From contig NZ_CP014342.1 in NCBI RefSeq assembly GCF_001618685.1, positions 2,790,001 through 2,854,000 of the forward strand: a DNA stretch of 64,000 nucleotides, in the 5' to 3' direction. The position numbers and the translations under genes are program-made. The notes below the pieces were generated by a model. The model was not told where the DNA came from. It saw only the letters and a list, made by a program, of their open reading frames with translations, and did no database searches. Position 1 is the first letter of the stretch; the number at the start of each line of letters is the position of its first letter. Positions 24,792-34,323 of this stretch are shown here, one piece after another. This DNA comes from Geobacillus subterraneus. GTDB taxonomy: Bacteria; Bacillota; Bacilli; Bacillales; Anoxybacillaceae.

Positions 24792-27105
24792 AAGCATCAT
24801 CCGTAAAGAAGCATGGGATAAGGTGACCGGCCGGGCGAAGTATACGAACGATTTCAAAGAACAAGGAATGCTTCACGCCAAGCTTGTCACTAGTCCGTAC
24901 GCCCATGCGCGCATCATCTCCATCGAAACAAGCGCAGCGCTTGCCGCCCCCGGCGTCCGCGCCGTCCTGACCGGCGAAGGACTGCCGCTCACAGGCGAAG
25001 ACATGCGCGACCGCCCGCCGATCGCTGCTGATAAAGTGCGCTACTACGGCGAGGTCGTCGCCGTTGTCGTCGCCGATACATTGGCGCAAGCCGAACAGGC
25101 AGCCCGCCTCATCCGCATCGTCTATGAGCCGCTGCCAGCGGTCGGCTCGCCGCGCGAAGCGCTGAAAGAAGGCGCTCCCTTGCTTCACGAAGAGCTCGGC
25201 CGTTACGAAAAAAACAAAACGACCTACCCTGAGCCCGGGACAAATATCGCCCATCGGACCAAAATCCGCAAAGGAAACATTAACCAAGGGTTTGCAGAAA
25301 GCGACGTCATCATTGAAACGAGCGTCTCATTCACCCCGTCCGACCACGCCGCAATGGAAACGCGCTGCGCTACAGCAGAAATTCGGCCGGACGGCACGAT
25401 CTATATCACTGCTTCGTCGCAGTCGCCGTTTATGATCAAGAAGCTCATTCATACGTACTTTGGCGAAGAAACCGGCAAAATCATCGTCCATACACCGCTT
25501 GTCGGCGGCGCTTACGGCGGCAAGGCGCCCGTGCAGCTTGAGCTGCTCGCCTACCTCGCCGCGAAGGCGGTCGGCGGGCGGAAAGTGAGCGTCTGGAACG
25601 ACCGCGAATGTGACATGGTCACCTCGCCCGTCCATATCGGCTTAGAGGCAACGGTCAAAATCGGCGCGACAAAAGACGGCGTTTTCAAAGCGATGGAAAT
25701 TCTCTTTTTGTTTGACGGCGGGGCTTATTCTGACAAAGCGATCGACGTCAGCCGCGCCGCAGCCGTCGATTGCACCGGTCCGTACCATGTCGAACACGTC
25801 TGGTGCGACTCGCTTTGCGTCTATACGAACCGTCCGTATGCGACACCGTTCCGCAGTTTTGGCCATTGCGAGCAGTCATTTGCCATTGAACGAGCCATCG
25901 ACGAACTGGCGAAGGCGCTTCAGCTTGACCCGTGGGACGTGCGGCGCAAAAACGCCATCCTCCCAGGGCATACGACCCCGACGCAAGTGCGGCTCACGAA
26001 AAGCAATGTCGGGGATATGGCGGCCTGTCTCGACCGGTTGCGCGAACTGATGCGCTGGGACGAGTGGCAGCGCGTTGAGCTTGACGCCTATACCGTGCGG
26101 GCAAAAGGTATCAGCGGCGGTTGGAAAACGTCAACGATCGATCCCGACGCGAGCTCCGGCGTCATTTTAACGTTCAACTCTGACGGAAGCGTCAACGTCA
26201 TCTCCGGTGTCGTCGAAATCGGCACAGGCACGAAAACGGTGCTCGCGCAAATGGTCGCCGAACGGCTGAAAATGAATGTGGACGATGTTCATGTCAAAAT
26301 GGACATCGATACACAAACGACGCCGGAACATTGGAAAACGGTGGCGAGCCGCGGAACGTTTATGGCCGGGCGCGCGGCTTTGGCCGCCGCCGATGACGCC
26401 ATCCGCCAGCTGAAAGAGATCGCCGCCTGTGTGCTGCGGGCTGCGCCCGCCGACTTGGAAGTCGGCTTCGGACGCGTCTTTTTGCGCGATGACCCGGCCA
26501 TTTTCATCCCAGTAAAAGACATTGCCTACGGCTACAAATTTCCAAACGGCAACGCCATCGGCGGGCAAGTGATCGGGCGCGGCCATTACATTTTACGCCA
26601 CTTGACTCCGCTTGACCCGGAAACCGGCGCCGGAAAACCGGGGCCTGAGTGGGGCGTATGCGCCGAAGGAGTCGAAGTGGAGTTCAACCGCCGCGACTAC
26701 ACGTACCGCATTGTGAAAGCATACGCGGTCATTGATGCCGGCAAAGTGCTCAACCCGAAAGCGGCGCTCGGCCAAGCGATGGGGGCGATGAACATGGGAC
26801 TGAGTTTTGCCAGCCGTGAAGGATTTCTTTTTGATCAAGCACAACATGTCTTAAACCCGCAGCTGCGCACGTACCGGCCGATCCGCTTCGGCGAACATCC
26901 GGCATACATCGTTGAGTTTGTCGAAACCCCGCAAATCGACGCTCCGTACGGTGCGCGCGGCATCGGCGAACACGGCTTGATCGGCATGCCCGCCGCCTTA
27001 GCAAACGCCTTATCGCTCGCCGCTGGTGTGTCGCTTAACGAACTGCCGCTCGTTCCTGAACTCATTTGGCGGAAACAGAAAGGAGACGGCTATGGTTCCC
27101 TTTGA
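24778..27105 (+). CDS. pucD: Xanthine dehydrogenase molybdenum-binding subunit
   Basis: A 775-residue XdhA/CoxL-type subunit that hydroxylates hypoxanthine and xanthine. GTG at 24778 is chosen because AAGGAGGG lies eight bases upstream; the open frame further left is pucB out of frame. Domains are the N-terminal a/b hammerhead (SIIRKEAWDKVTGRAKYTND, DRPPIAADKVRYYGEVVAVV) and two Mo-cofactor domains (SQSPFMIKKLIH, GGAYGGKAPVQLE, PYATPFRSFGHCEQSFAIE). The C-terminus has the catalytic Glu in YGARGIGEHGLIGMP. Size and order suit B. subtilis PucD. A related nicotinate or CO-type hydroxylase cannot be excluded, but the pucABCDE gene set makes purine oxidation most likely. Confidence 0.9.
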   Translation: MAVGKSIIRKEAWDKVTGRAKYTNDFKEQGMLHAKLVTSPYAHARIISIETSAALAAPGVRAVLTGEGLPLTGEDMRDRPPIAADKVRYYGEVVAVVVADTLAQAEQAARLIRIVYEPLPAVGSPREALKEGAPLLHEELGRYEKNKTTYPEPGTNIAHRTKIRKGNINQGFAESDVIIETSVSFTPSDHAAMETRCATAEIRPDGTIYITASSQSPFMIKKLIHTYFGEETGKIIVHTPLVGGAYGGKAPVQLELLAYLAAKAVGGRKVSVWNDRECDMVTSPVHIGLEATVKIGATKDGVFKAMEILFLFDGGAYSDKAIDVSRAAAVDCTGPYHVEHVWCDSLCVYTNRPYATPFRSFGHCEQSFAIERAIDELAKALQLDPWDVRRKNAILPGHTTPTQVRLTKSNVGDMAACLDRLRELMRWDEWQRVELDAYTVRAKGISGGWKTSTIDPDASSGVILTFNSDGSVNVISGVVEIGTGTKTVLAQMVAERLKMNVDDVHVKMDIDTQTTPEHWKTVASRGTFMAGRAALAAADDAIRQLKEIAACVLRAAPADLEVGFGRVFLRDDPAIFIPVKDIAYGYKFPNGNAIGGQVIGRGHYILRHLTPLDPETGAGKPGPEWGVCAEGVEVEFNRRDYTYRIVKAYAVIDAGKVLNPKAALGQAMGAMNMGLSFASREGFLFDQAQHVLNPQLRTYRPIRFGEHPAYIVEFVETPQIDAPYGARGIGEHGLIGMPAALANALSLAAGVSLNELPLVPELIWRKQKGDGYGSL

Positions 27106-27928
27106 CTTTGCCTACTATCGGCCGGAGTCGATCGCTGAAGCGGTGGCGTTGTTTACGGAAATGGAACAAAAAGGGAGACGGCCGCTGTATTATGGCGGGG
27201 GCACGGAGATCATCACCCTATCCCGCCTCGGCTTCGTTTCTACCGCCGCTGTCATTGACATCAAAGCCATTCCCGAATGCCGCGTGCTTGACGCCGACAG
27301 CGATCCTCTCGTGCTCGGGGCGGCGCTGTCGCTCACCGAGCTCGAGGAAGCAAATCCGTTCCCTTTGTTGACAAAGACGGCGAAAGAAGTTGCTGACCGG
27401 ACGGCACGCAACCAAATTACGCTCGGCGGCAACCTATGCGGGCAAATTTTTTACCGCGAAACAGCGCTCGCGCTGCTCGTCGCGGAGGCGGACATCATCA
27501 TCGCCGGTCCGGACGGCGTCCGTCAGTCCCGCATCAATGATTTGTTTCACCAGCAGCTGCAGCTCGGCCGCGGCGAGTTTGTCGTTCAAGTCAAAGTGCG
27601 CCGCTCCGATGCGGAACTTCCCCACTTTCACCACAAGCGCCGCAAGCAAGGTGAAATCGGCTATCCGCTTGTCACCATCGCGGCGCTAAAAAAAGACGAA
27701 GCCATTCACACCGCCTTTAGCGGCGTCTGCCCGTTCCCGTTCCGCTCGGCTGACGTCGAGGCGCACCTCAATGACCGAAGCCGCCCCGCAGCCGAACGGA
27801 TCCGGGCGGCGGTTAGCGCCTTTCCGCGCCCGATTTTGCATGATATTGAAGGCTCGGCGGATTATCGGCTGTTTGTCGCTGCCCAACTGCTCGAGGATGC
27901 GCTTCGCGAGTTAGGGGAAACCATCTAG
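27092..27928 (+). CDS. pucC: Xanthine dehydrogenase FAD-binding subunit
   Basis: A 278-residue CoxM-type flavoprotein that takes electrons from the Fe-S subunit and passes them to NAD. The FAD-binding parts are YYGGGTEIITLSRLGFV and DRTARNQITLGGNLCGQIFY (TxGGN motif). The C-terminal part has HFHHKRRKQGEIGYPLV. ATG at 27092 follows AAAGGAGAC. It overlaps pucD by 14 bp and ends 21 bp before pucE. Confidence 0.9.
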   Translation: MVPFDFAYYRPESIAEAVALFTEMEQKGRRPLYYGGGTEIITLSRLGFVSTAAVIDIKAIPECRVLDADSDPLVLGAALSLTELEEANPFPLLTKTAKEVADRTARNQITLGGNLCGQIFYRETALALLVAEADIIIAGPDGVRQSRINDLFHQQLQLGRGEFVVQVKVRRSDAELPHFHHKRRKQGEIGYPLVTIAALKKDEAIHTAFSGVCPFPFRSADVEAHLNDRSRPAAERIRAAVSAFPRPILHDIEGSADYRLFVAAQLLEDALRELGETI

Positions 27929-27949
27929 ACGGGAGGTTCACATACGGAC

Positions 27950-28426
27950 ATGGAAGAAACAACAAAACGGGAGCTTGTGCTGCACATTAACGGAGAACAA
28001 CGAACGGTCGCCGCCCGTCAAGCCGACACGCTGTTGTTTGTCTTGCGCGGCGGGCTCGGGCTGACCGGGGCCAAACCGGGCTGTTTAAACGGTGACTGCG
28101 GCGCCTGCACCGTCTTAGTCGACGGCACGCCGATCAAATCATGCATGATGCTGGCGATGGAGACCGTCGGCAAAGAAATTACCACGGTCGAAGGGCTTGG
28201 CGATGCCCCTATTCAACATGCCTTTGTCCGTCACTTCGCCTTTCAATGCGGCTATTGCACCCCCGGTTTTATTATGAACGCCCATGCGCTCATCGAGCGG
28301 CATCCGGGTGCGGATCAAGCGATGATTCAAGAATGGCTGGAGTCCAATATTTGCCGCTGCACGAGCTATCAGGAGATCGAGGCAGCGGTAAAAGAAGCGC
28401 TTGAAGCAAAAAAAGCGGACATATAG
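27950..28426 (+). CDS. pucE: Xanthine dehydrogenase [2Fe-2S] subunit
   Basis: A 158-residue CoxS-type iron-sulfur subunit. The plant-type [2Fe-2S] cluster is GCLNGDCGACTVLVDG with SCMMLA, and the second cluster is CGYCTPGFIM and SNICRCTSYQEI. These two clusters carry electrons from Mo to FAD. ATG follows GGGAGG. The ORF ends at the strong terminator 28440-28473, closing puc ABDCE. No pucR regulator gene is in the window. Confidence 0.92.
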   Translation: MEETTKRELVLHINGEQRTVAARQADTLLFVLRGGLGLTGAKPGCLNGDCGACTVLVDGTPIKSCMMLAMETVGKEITTVEGLGDAPIQHAFVRHFAFQCGYCTPGFIMNAHALIERHPGADQAMIQEWLESNICRCTSYQEIEAAVKEALEAKKADI

Positions 28427-28439
28427 CCCTCACATAACC

Positions 28440-28473
28440 GGATATCCCGAGTCTAGCGGGGATATCCTTTTTT
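28440..28473 (+). terminator. Terminator of the puc operon
   Basis: Perfect stem GGATATCCC (28440-28448) / GGGATATCC (28459-28467), then TTTTTT. Confidence 0.88.
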
Positions 28474-28534
28474 GTGCGACGTTTTTTTCCATCCCATCCC
28501 AAATGCCTATTGCAGGCCGCACGATCGTTGTAGA

Positions 28535-28577
28535 CAAAAAAACACGTCCGTTTCCAGCCGCGAAACGGGCGTGTTTT
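28535..28577 (-). terminator. Terminator of the lysine operon
   Basis: Stem AACACGTCCGTTTC (28541-28554) / GAAACGGGCGTGTT (28562-28575) with one mismatch, then on the minus strand TTTTTG. It lies 45 bp past the lysDH stop. Confidence 0.82.
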
Positions 28578-28621
28578 CTACCGTGATCATTTGCCTCTTC
28601 CCATCACTCGCTGCTTTTTTA

Positions 28622-29776
28622 TCAACGAACCGTTCTCTTCTCGCTAATCACTACTCCGCGCTTTTTCATTTCGTCGATGTACACATCTCCGGGAACGATT
28701 TGCTCGGGCGGATAGACGCCGCGCTTTGTGATTCCCCCGCGCCCGATGAGCTGGGCGACGACGGAAATCGTATAGGCGGTGGTGCGCGCCATCGCCGTCA
28801 CCTTGTGCTCGCGGTCGTTGAACGTGACCGTTTCATATTCAAACACCGTTTCTTTTCCATCTTTCCGCCCGCCGACGATCACCCGAAGCAAGACGACATC
28901 CTCTTTTCCTTTTAAATCGAGGAGCGGAGTCAATACGGCAAGCAGCACATCACGCGGCTTGACTTTGTGGCCGTCCACTTCCACTTCGACATCGTTGCGC
29001 GTCAAATGCAAATCAACGAGGAGTTTAAACTTTTCCGCATGGCCGCGATAGCGGATCGTTTTATATTCAAGCCGCCTCAAGTTCGGAAACGAGCGTGACA
29101 GCGTCGACGTCCCTCCTGATGTATGGAAGGCTTCAAGCGGCCCGAACCGGTCGAAATAAATCGGCTCGACCTCAGAAAGGGACGGCACTTCTTGCCTTTG
29201 CCCATCACGAATAATGAAGGACGGATCGGTGTAATGATCAAGCAGCCCTTCCAATGAAAACACATGGTTATACTCGAGCGGCGGTTCAGGACGAACAGGA
29301 ATGCCGCCGACGTACAGTTGAATCGATTCGACCTCATCAAGCTGGCTTGCGCCATACCCGGACAAAATGTTGATCATTCCCGGAGCGACGCCAAGGTCGG
29401 GGATGATCGTCACCCCGGCTTCCCGGGCTTGGTCATGGAGCTCAAGCACCCGGTCGGTAATATGGCCGATATGCCCCCCTAAATCAACCGAATGAACGCC
29501 CGCAGCGATCGCCGTTTTTGCCACTGTTTCGTTAAACCGGTAAAACAAGGCGTTGACAACTACGTCATGCCCTGTCATTAAGGCGGACAGCTGCCGCTGA
29601 TCACCGGCATCCACCCGCACGGCGGCAAGCTTTTCGGACTGAAGCTGCCGCACCGCCTCCTCCGCTTTGGCCAATTCGACATCCGCGAGTGTCACCGCCT
29701 CAACGCCTTCGCTTTGCGCCAAATCGCGCGCCGCTTCTTTGCCCATCAACCCTGCGCCAAGCACGAGCACCTTCAC
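28622..29776 (-). CDS. lysDH: L-lysine 6-dehydrogenase
   Basis: A 384-residue NAD-dependent oxidoreductase of the saccharopine dehydrogenase fold. The N-terminal Rossmann loop is [17 protein letters not shown]. Further blocks are [46 protein letters not shown] and [16 protein letters not shown] recognise it from memory as very close to the thermostable LysDH (EC 1.4.1.18) of G. stearothermophilus; no alignment was run. The enzyme oxidatively deaminates the epsilon-amino group of lysine to 2-aminoadipate 6-semialdehyde, in equilibrium with piperideine-6-carboxylate. It is last in a minus-strand set with an aldehyde dehydrogenase, a ThDP enzyme and an aminotransferase, all plausible later steps. 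The gap of 136 bp to the preceding gene has no terminator. Confidence 0.9.
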   Translation of the reverse strand: MKVLVLGAGLMGKEAARDLAQSEGVEAVTLADVELAKAEEAVRQLQSEKLAAVRVDAGDQRQLSALMTGHDVVVNALFYRFNETVAKTAIAAGVHSVDLGGHIGHITDRVLELHDQAREAGVTIIPDLGVAPGMINILSGYGASQLDEVESIQLYVGGIPVRPEPPLEYNHVFSLEGLLDHYTDPSFIIRDGQRQEVPSLSEVEPIYFDRFGPLEAFHTSGGTSTLSRSFPNLRRLEYKTIRYRGHAEKFKLLVDLHLTRNDVEVEVDGHKVKPRDVLLAVLTPLLDLKGKEDVVLLRVIVGGRKDGKETVFEYETVTFNDREHKVTAMARTTAYTISVVAQLIGRGGITKRGVYPPEQIVPGDVYIDEMKKRGVVISEKRTVR

Positions 29777-29912
29777 CGCTCGCTCCCTCCTCTGTCACCG
29801 ATTCTTTTTCACCCGTTCACATGGCGGCTGCTTTTTTGCCTGTTCGGCCACCGTGTTCATCCATCACGTATGTTCACTTCTCGTTCGTCAACCAGAGAGG
29901 CGACAGGCCGGT

Positions 29913-31394
29913 TCAATCACCCGTATCGATTTGTGCTCGTTGCAGCTTGCCGCTGAAGTCGACATAAATGCTTCGCCATTCGGTAAACACATCAAGCGCA
30001 GCGACGCCGGAATCGCGGTGGCCGTTGCCTGTTCCTTTCGTGCCGCCGAACGGCAAATGAATTTCTGCTCCCGTTGTCCCTGCGTTGACATACACAATGC
30101 CCGTATCCAAATCGCGCATCGCCCGAAACACGTTGTTGACGTCACGGGTGAAAATAGCGCTTGACAACCCGTAGTCGACACCGTTGTTCACGGCGATCGC
30201 TTCGTCCAAACTGCGGACGGAAATGATCGACACAACCGGACCGAAAATCTCTTCGCGGGCGATGCGCATATCGGGTGTGACATCGGTGAAAATCGTCGGC
30301 GCGTAATAAAAGCCGCGCGCGTAGTCTCCCTCGCGCAAGATGTGGCCGCCGACGAGCAGCTTCGCTCCTTCTTCCCGGCCGATGTGCACGTAGCGATCGA
30401 TTTTTTGCAGCGCTTCTTCATGAATGACAGGGCCAACCTTGACCGTTTCATCCAGCCCGTCGCCGATTTTCAGCGTCTTCACCGCTTCAAGCAGGCGCCG
30501 CTCGAGCTCTTGTTTCACCCGCTCATGGACAATGACCCGGCTGCACGCCGTGCACCGCTGCCCCGATGTGCCGAACGCGCTCCAAACAATGCCGTCGACC
30601 GCCAATGTCAAATCGGCGTCATCCATGACGATCACCGCGTTTTTCCCTCCCATTTCAAGCGATACTTTTTTCAACAGGCGGCCGCATTTCTCAGCAATCT
30701 GGCGGCCGACGTCATTCGAGCCGGTAAACGAAATAACCGGCACGTCCGGATGCTCAACAAGCGCGTTTCCTGCCGTCGGACCATCGCCGTGAACGACGTT
30801 AAACACGCCATCCGGCAGACCGGCTTCAGCGAAAATCGCTGCCAGCTCGCGCGCCATAAACGGGGTTTCAAGCGCCGGCTTCCAGACGACGGCGTTGCCG
30901 GCGACAATGGCCGGAAATGACTTCCACGTCGCGATGGCAATCGGAAAATTCCATGGGGTGATGATGCCGACAACCCCGACCGGCACGCGGACGCTCATGG
31001 CAAACTTGTCTTTCAGCTCGGACGGAGTCGTATCACCGAACAACCGCCGCCCCTCACCCGCCATGTAAAACGCCATATCGATGCCTTCTTGCACTTCGCC
31101 GCGCGCCTCTTCGATCACTTTCCCCATTTCCATCGTCAGCAGCCGAGCCAACTGTTCTTTCCGCTCCTTTAGCAACATCCCGACTCTATATAAAACTTCC
31201 GCGCGTTTCGGCGCCGGCACGAGCGCCCATTTCTTTTGCGCCGCTTTCGCCGCTTGAACGGCGGCATCGACATCAGCCGCTGCAGATACCGCTGCCTCCC
31301 CGATCGTTTCCCCGTTTGCCGGATTCACCACCGGCGCCCATTGCCCGCTTAAAGCCGGTTGCCATTTTCCGTTAATAAAATTCAACGCTTTCAT
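29913..31394 (-). CDS. Aldehyde dehydrogenase, probably 2-aminoadipate semialdehyde type
   Basis: A 493-residue NAD(P)-dependent ALDH. The catalytic Cys is in FGTSGQRCTACSRV, the Glu in KVSLEMGGKNAVIV, the oxyanion Asn in ITPWNFPIAI and the cofactor motif in VISFTGSNDVGRQI. The C-terminus is LPFGGTKGTGNGHRDSGV. Substrate cannot be read from sequence. Its position next to lysDH suggests oxidation of 2-aminoadipate 6-semialdehyde to 2-aminoadipate, and possibly of glutarate semialdehyde. ATG at 31394 is chosen because AAAGGAGG ends six bases ahead, while the ATG at 31400 touches that site. A 117-bp gap to the upstream ThDP gene holds no terminator. Confidence 0.88.
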   Translation of the reverse strand: MKALNFINGKWQPALSGQWAPVVNPANGETIGEAAVSAAADVDAAVQAAKAAQKKWALVPAPKRAEVLYRVGMLLKERKEQLARLLTMEMGKVIEEARGEVQEGIDMAFYMAGEGRRLFGDTTPSELKDKFAMSVRVPVGVVGIITPWNFPIAIATWKSFPAIVAGNAVVWKPALETPFMARELAAIFAEAGLPDGVFNVVHGDGPTAGNALVEHPDVPVISFTGSNDVGRQIAEKCGRLLKKVSLEMGGKNAVIVMDDADLTLAVDGIVWSAFGTSGQRCTACSRVIVHERVKQELERRLLEAVKTLKIGDGLDETVKVGPVIHEEALQKIDRYVHIGREEGAKLLVGGHILREGDYARGFYYAPTIFTDVTPDMRIAREEIFGPVVSIISVRSLDEAIAVNNGVDYGLSSAIFTRDVNNVFRAMRDLDTGIVYVNAGTTGAEIHLPFGGTKGTGNGHRDSGVAALDVFTEWRSIYVDFSGKLQRAQIDTGD

Positions 31395-31510
31395 AACCAT
31401 CCTCCTTTGCCTGTTGGTTCGCTGTACAGGTGCTTTGCCACATTCGTCCTTTTCATCACATTGTTCGTGATCTCAATCGGTCCCCATGCGAAAACTCTGC
31501 TCAACCGCTT

Positions 31511-33151
31511 TCATCTGCCCGGAAGTCTCATCGTAACGGACAATTGTTCCGGTTCTGTCATCACCTCAATCACAGTCGGTTTCGCCGCGACAAGCGCCTG
31601 CTTAAACGCAGCGGCAAACTCATCGACCGTCCCCACCGTAACGCCGTTGGCGCCTAACGCCATAGCCAATTTCGCAAATGATACTTCACCCAGTCCGCTG
31701 CCGACCACCCGTCCCGGAAACTGAAGCTCTTGATACATGCGAATCGTTCCGTACATCCGATTGTTAAAAACGAGGCTGATGACCGGGACGCCATAACGGG
31801 ACGCGGTCTCCAGTTCGGCCGCTGTCATGAGAAACCCGCCATCGCCTGATAGCGAAACGACCGGCCGCTCTGGATGAACAAGCTTCGCACCGATGGCGGC
31901 CGGCAGCCCGTATCCCATCGCACCTGATGTCGGGCCGATATACAGCTGCCGTTCCTTGAACGAGAAAAACGTGTGCAGCCAGCCGGCAAAATTGCCGGCA
32001 TCGTTCGTAATGACGCCGTCATCCGGCAGCCGCACTTGCAGCTCGGCGATGATGGCTTCTTGCACGTTTCGCGGCGGCTGCGGCCGTCTTGCTGTTTCCT
32101 CATAGGCGCGCCGGCGCGCCGAGACCCATTCGTTCCAGGACGGGACAATCTGCCGCCCTGACAGCGCCCACAATGCTTCACGGGCGTCGGCTGCGACAGC
32201 GATGTCCGCGGAAAACACTTTGCCGAGCGCCTCCTCGTCGATATCGATATGGATGAGCGTCTGGTGCGGCAGCGGCCATGTATAATCTTGCGTCGTCACT
32301 TCCGACAACCGCGTGCCGACCGCCAAAATCAGATCTGCCTGCTTGGCCGTCTCAACAACGGCCGCCGGTGCGCCAAGACCGAAGTGGCCGACATAAAGCG
32401 GGTGGTCATGCGGAAACACGTCATGGCGGCGAAACGCGGCAGCGACCGGAAGGGAATATTGTTCAGCGACGCGGCGCAGCGCCTGCTCAGCGCGCGCCCG
32501 CTTCACCCCGCCGCCAGCGACAATGAGCGGCCGGCGGGCAGCGGCGAGCGCCGCTTCGATCCGTTTCACCTCATCATCCGCCGGAGCGGGGCGCGGCGCA
32601 TCCATCGCCAGCAACACTGCCTCAGCGACCGTTGCCGTAAACACATCTTCCGGAATCGAGACAACCACCGGCCCGGGCCGTCCCGTTTTCGCCACCCGAA
32701 ACGCCCGTTGCACAAGTTCTGGAACGCGCTCAGGGTCGGTGATCTCGACCGCCCACTTCGCAAGCGGACGAAACCATTCGTCTAGTTCCACCTCTTGAAA
32801 GCCTTCACGGCCGCGAAATCGGCGGTGCACTTGTCCTAACAGGACGACAAGCGGCGTCGAATCTTGACGTGCCGTATGAACCCCGATCGCCAAATTGGCC
32901 GCGCCGACCCCACGCGTCGCCAGGACAACGCCCGGTTTGCCGGACGCTTTCGCATACGCCTCAGCCATAAACGCCGCCCCGCCTTCATGGCGGGTGGAAA
33001 TGAACTGGAGCGTCGGTTCGTCGTACAACGCATCCAACAGCGGCAAATAACTTTCTCCCGGCACGCCGAACAAATGAGAAACACCCTCTTGTTTTACACA
33101 TTCGACGATTGCCTGCGGGACGGAAAGACCGCGCATGATCCGCTTTTTCAT
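31511..33151 (-). CDS. ThDP-dependent enzyme of the acetolactate synthase/decarboxylase type
   Basis: A 546-residue member of the thiamine diphosphate (ThDP) superfamily with the three usual domains. The N-terminal Pyr domain carries the activating Glu in STRHEGGAAFMAEAYAK (about residue 55). The middle domain has AARRPLIVAGGGVKRA. The C-terminal PP domain has the Mg/ThDP motif GDGGFLMTAAELETA...FNN. It resembles acetolactate synthase large subunits, but there is no regulatory subunit or ilv gene beside it. It is coupled by ATGA to the aminotransferase upstream and lies before ALDH and lysDH. In that setting a 2-oxo acid decarboxylase, for example on 2-oxoadipate, is an attractive inference. 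That reaction is not proved by the sequence. Confidence 0.82.
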   Translation of the reverse strand: MKKRIMRGLSVPQAIVECVKQEGVSHLFGVPGESYLPLLDALYDEPTLQFISTRHEGGAAFMAEAYAKASGKPGVVLATRGVGAANLAIGVHTARQDSTPLVVLLGQVHRRFRGREGFQEVELDEWFRPLAKWAVEITDPERVPELVQRAFRVAKTGRPGPVVVSIPEDVFTATVAEAVLLAMDAPRPAPADDEVKRIEAALAAARRPLIVAGGGVKRARAEQALRRVAEQYSLPVAAAFRRHDVFPHDHPLYVGHFGLGAPAAVVETAKQADLILAVGTRLSEVTTQDYTWPLPHQTLIHIDIDEEALGKVFSADIAVAADAREALWALSGRQIVPSWNEWVSARRRAYEETARRPQPPRNVQEAIIAELQVRLPDDGVITNDAGNFAGWLHTFFSFKERQLYIGPTSGAMGYGLPAAIGAKLVHPERPVVSLSGDGGFLMTAAELETASRYGVPVISLVFNNRMYGTIRMYQELQFPGRVVGSGLGEVSFAKLAMALGANGVTVGTVDEFAAAFKQALVAAKPTVIEVMTEPEQLSVTMRLPGR

Positions 33152-34323
33152 GGCCGTCCCTCCCAGTCAATCGCCTTCCAGCGCCGCGCGGCGTCGAGCA
33201 GCCGTTCCGTCGGGGCAGCGAGCGATATGCGCACATACCCTTCCCCTGCCGAGCCAAACGCCGTTCCCGGTGTCACGATCACTCCGGCCTCATCAAGCAG
33301 CCGGGCGGCGAACTCAGCGGCGGAGTAACCAACCGCCGTCGGCACCCAAAGGAAAAACGTCGCCCGCGGCGGCCGGACGGGCACGCCCATTTGCCAAAGC
33401 GCAGCCGTCATGGCCTTCATCCTCTGTTCGTAGATGCGGCCGTTCTCCTTCGCGGCTTCGATTCCTCTCCGCAATGCAGCGGCTGCCGCCTTTTGCACCG
33501 CTAGAAACTGACACGTATCGATATTGCTTTTTAAGATCGAAAGCGCCCGAATGGCTTCTTGATTGCCGACGATGTAACCGATGCGGCAACCAGCCATGTT
33601 GTAGCTTTTCGACAAGGAACCAAATTCGACGGCAACTTCTTTGGCACCATCGACTTGCAGCACGCTCGGGGCAGAGGCGTCACCGAATGTCAACAATGAA
33701 TAAGCTGAATCATGAGCGATGAGAAAACGGTGTTTTTTGGCCAGCGTGACCGCTTCGAGGAAAACATCGATGGCGGCTAGTGATGCTGTTGGATTGCTTG
33801 GGTAGTTTAACAGCATGATGTTGGCTCGGTCGTATGTGGACGGATCAAGAGCGGAAAATTGTGGTGCGTAGTCACAAGCGGCGTCGAGCGGCAAATCGAT
33901 CGGCGTGCCGCGGGCAAGGTGAATAGCGGTGCGATACACCGGATAGCCCGGATTCGGAACGAGCACCGCATCCCCCGGATCGATCAGCGCCTGCAATAGA
34001 TGGACAATACCTTCTTTTGAACCGATCAAAGCGAGCACTTCGGTATCTGGATCAAGCTTGACGCCATACTGCTGCTCGTAAAAGTCGGCGACGGCTTCGC
34101 GATATTCGCGGCAGCCGGCGTACGGAGAATACGTATAATTGCGCGGGTCATCAAGTTCGCGCTTCATCGCCTCAATAAGAAACGGCGGCGGCGGCAAATC
34201 TGGCGCGCCGATGCCTAAGTCGATGACATCAATGCCTTTTTGCGCCAGCTCGGCTTTTTTGCGCTCAAAGGCGGAAAACAAATACGGCGGCATTCCTCTC
34301 ACTAAGTCGGAAGCCATCTTCAT
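33148..34323 (-). CDS. Class I/II PLP aminotransferase, possible 2-aminoadipate aminotransferase
   Basis: A 391-residue fold-type I aminotransferase. The N-terminus has IDLGIGAPDLPPPPFL and YSPYAGCREYREAVA. Cofactor residues are in NYPSNPTA, IAHDSAYS, and the Schiff-base Lys in SLSKSYNMAGCRIGY; the C-terminal Arg is in GYVRISLA. The layout is that of the LL-diaminopimelate/aromatic aminotransferase group. It is the first gene of a four-gene minus-strand set ending in lysDH. That position suits transfer from 2-aminoadipate to 2-oxoglutarate to give 2-oxoadipate, an inference. Start ATG follows GGGGGGAG. Confidence 0.85.
   Translation of the reverse strand: MKMASDLVRGMPPYLFSAFERKKAELAQKGIDVIDLGIGAPDLPPPPFLIEAMKRELDDPRNYTYSPYAGCREYREAVADFYEQQYGVKLDPDTEVLALIGSKEGIVHLLQALIDPGDAVLVPNPGYPVYRTAIHLARGTPIDLPLDAACDYAPQFSALDPSTYDRANIMLLNYPSNPTASLAAIDVFLEAVTLAKKHRFLIAHDSAYSLLTFGDASAPSVLQVDGAKEVAVEFGSLSKSYNMAGCRIGYIVGNQEAIRALSILKSNIDTCQFLAVQKAAAAALRRGIEAAKENGRIYEQRMKAMTAALWQMGVPVRPPRATFFLWVPTAVGYSAAEFAARLLDEAGVIVTPGTAFGSAGEGYVRISLAAPTERLLDAARRWKAIDWEGRP

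Noticed and set aside
30342-30920. 192-codon plus-strand ORF opposite the aldehyde dehydrogenase
   Set aside because: It is the complement of a clear ALDH gene with catalytic motifs; the frame is a GC-rich shadow. The same holds for the long opposite-strand frames at 35426-36154, 37295-37618 and 54442-55548.
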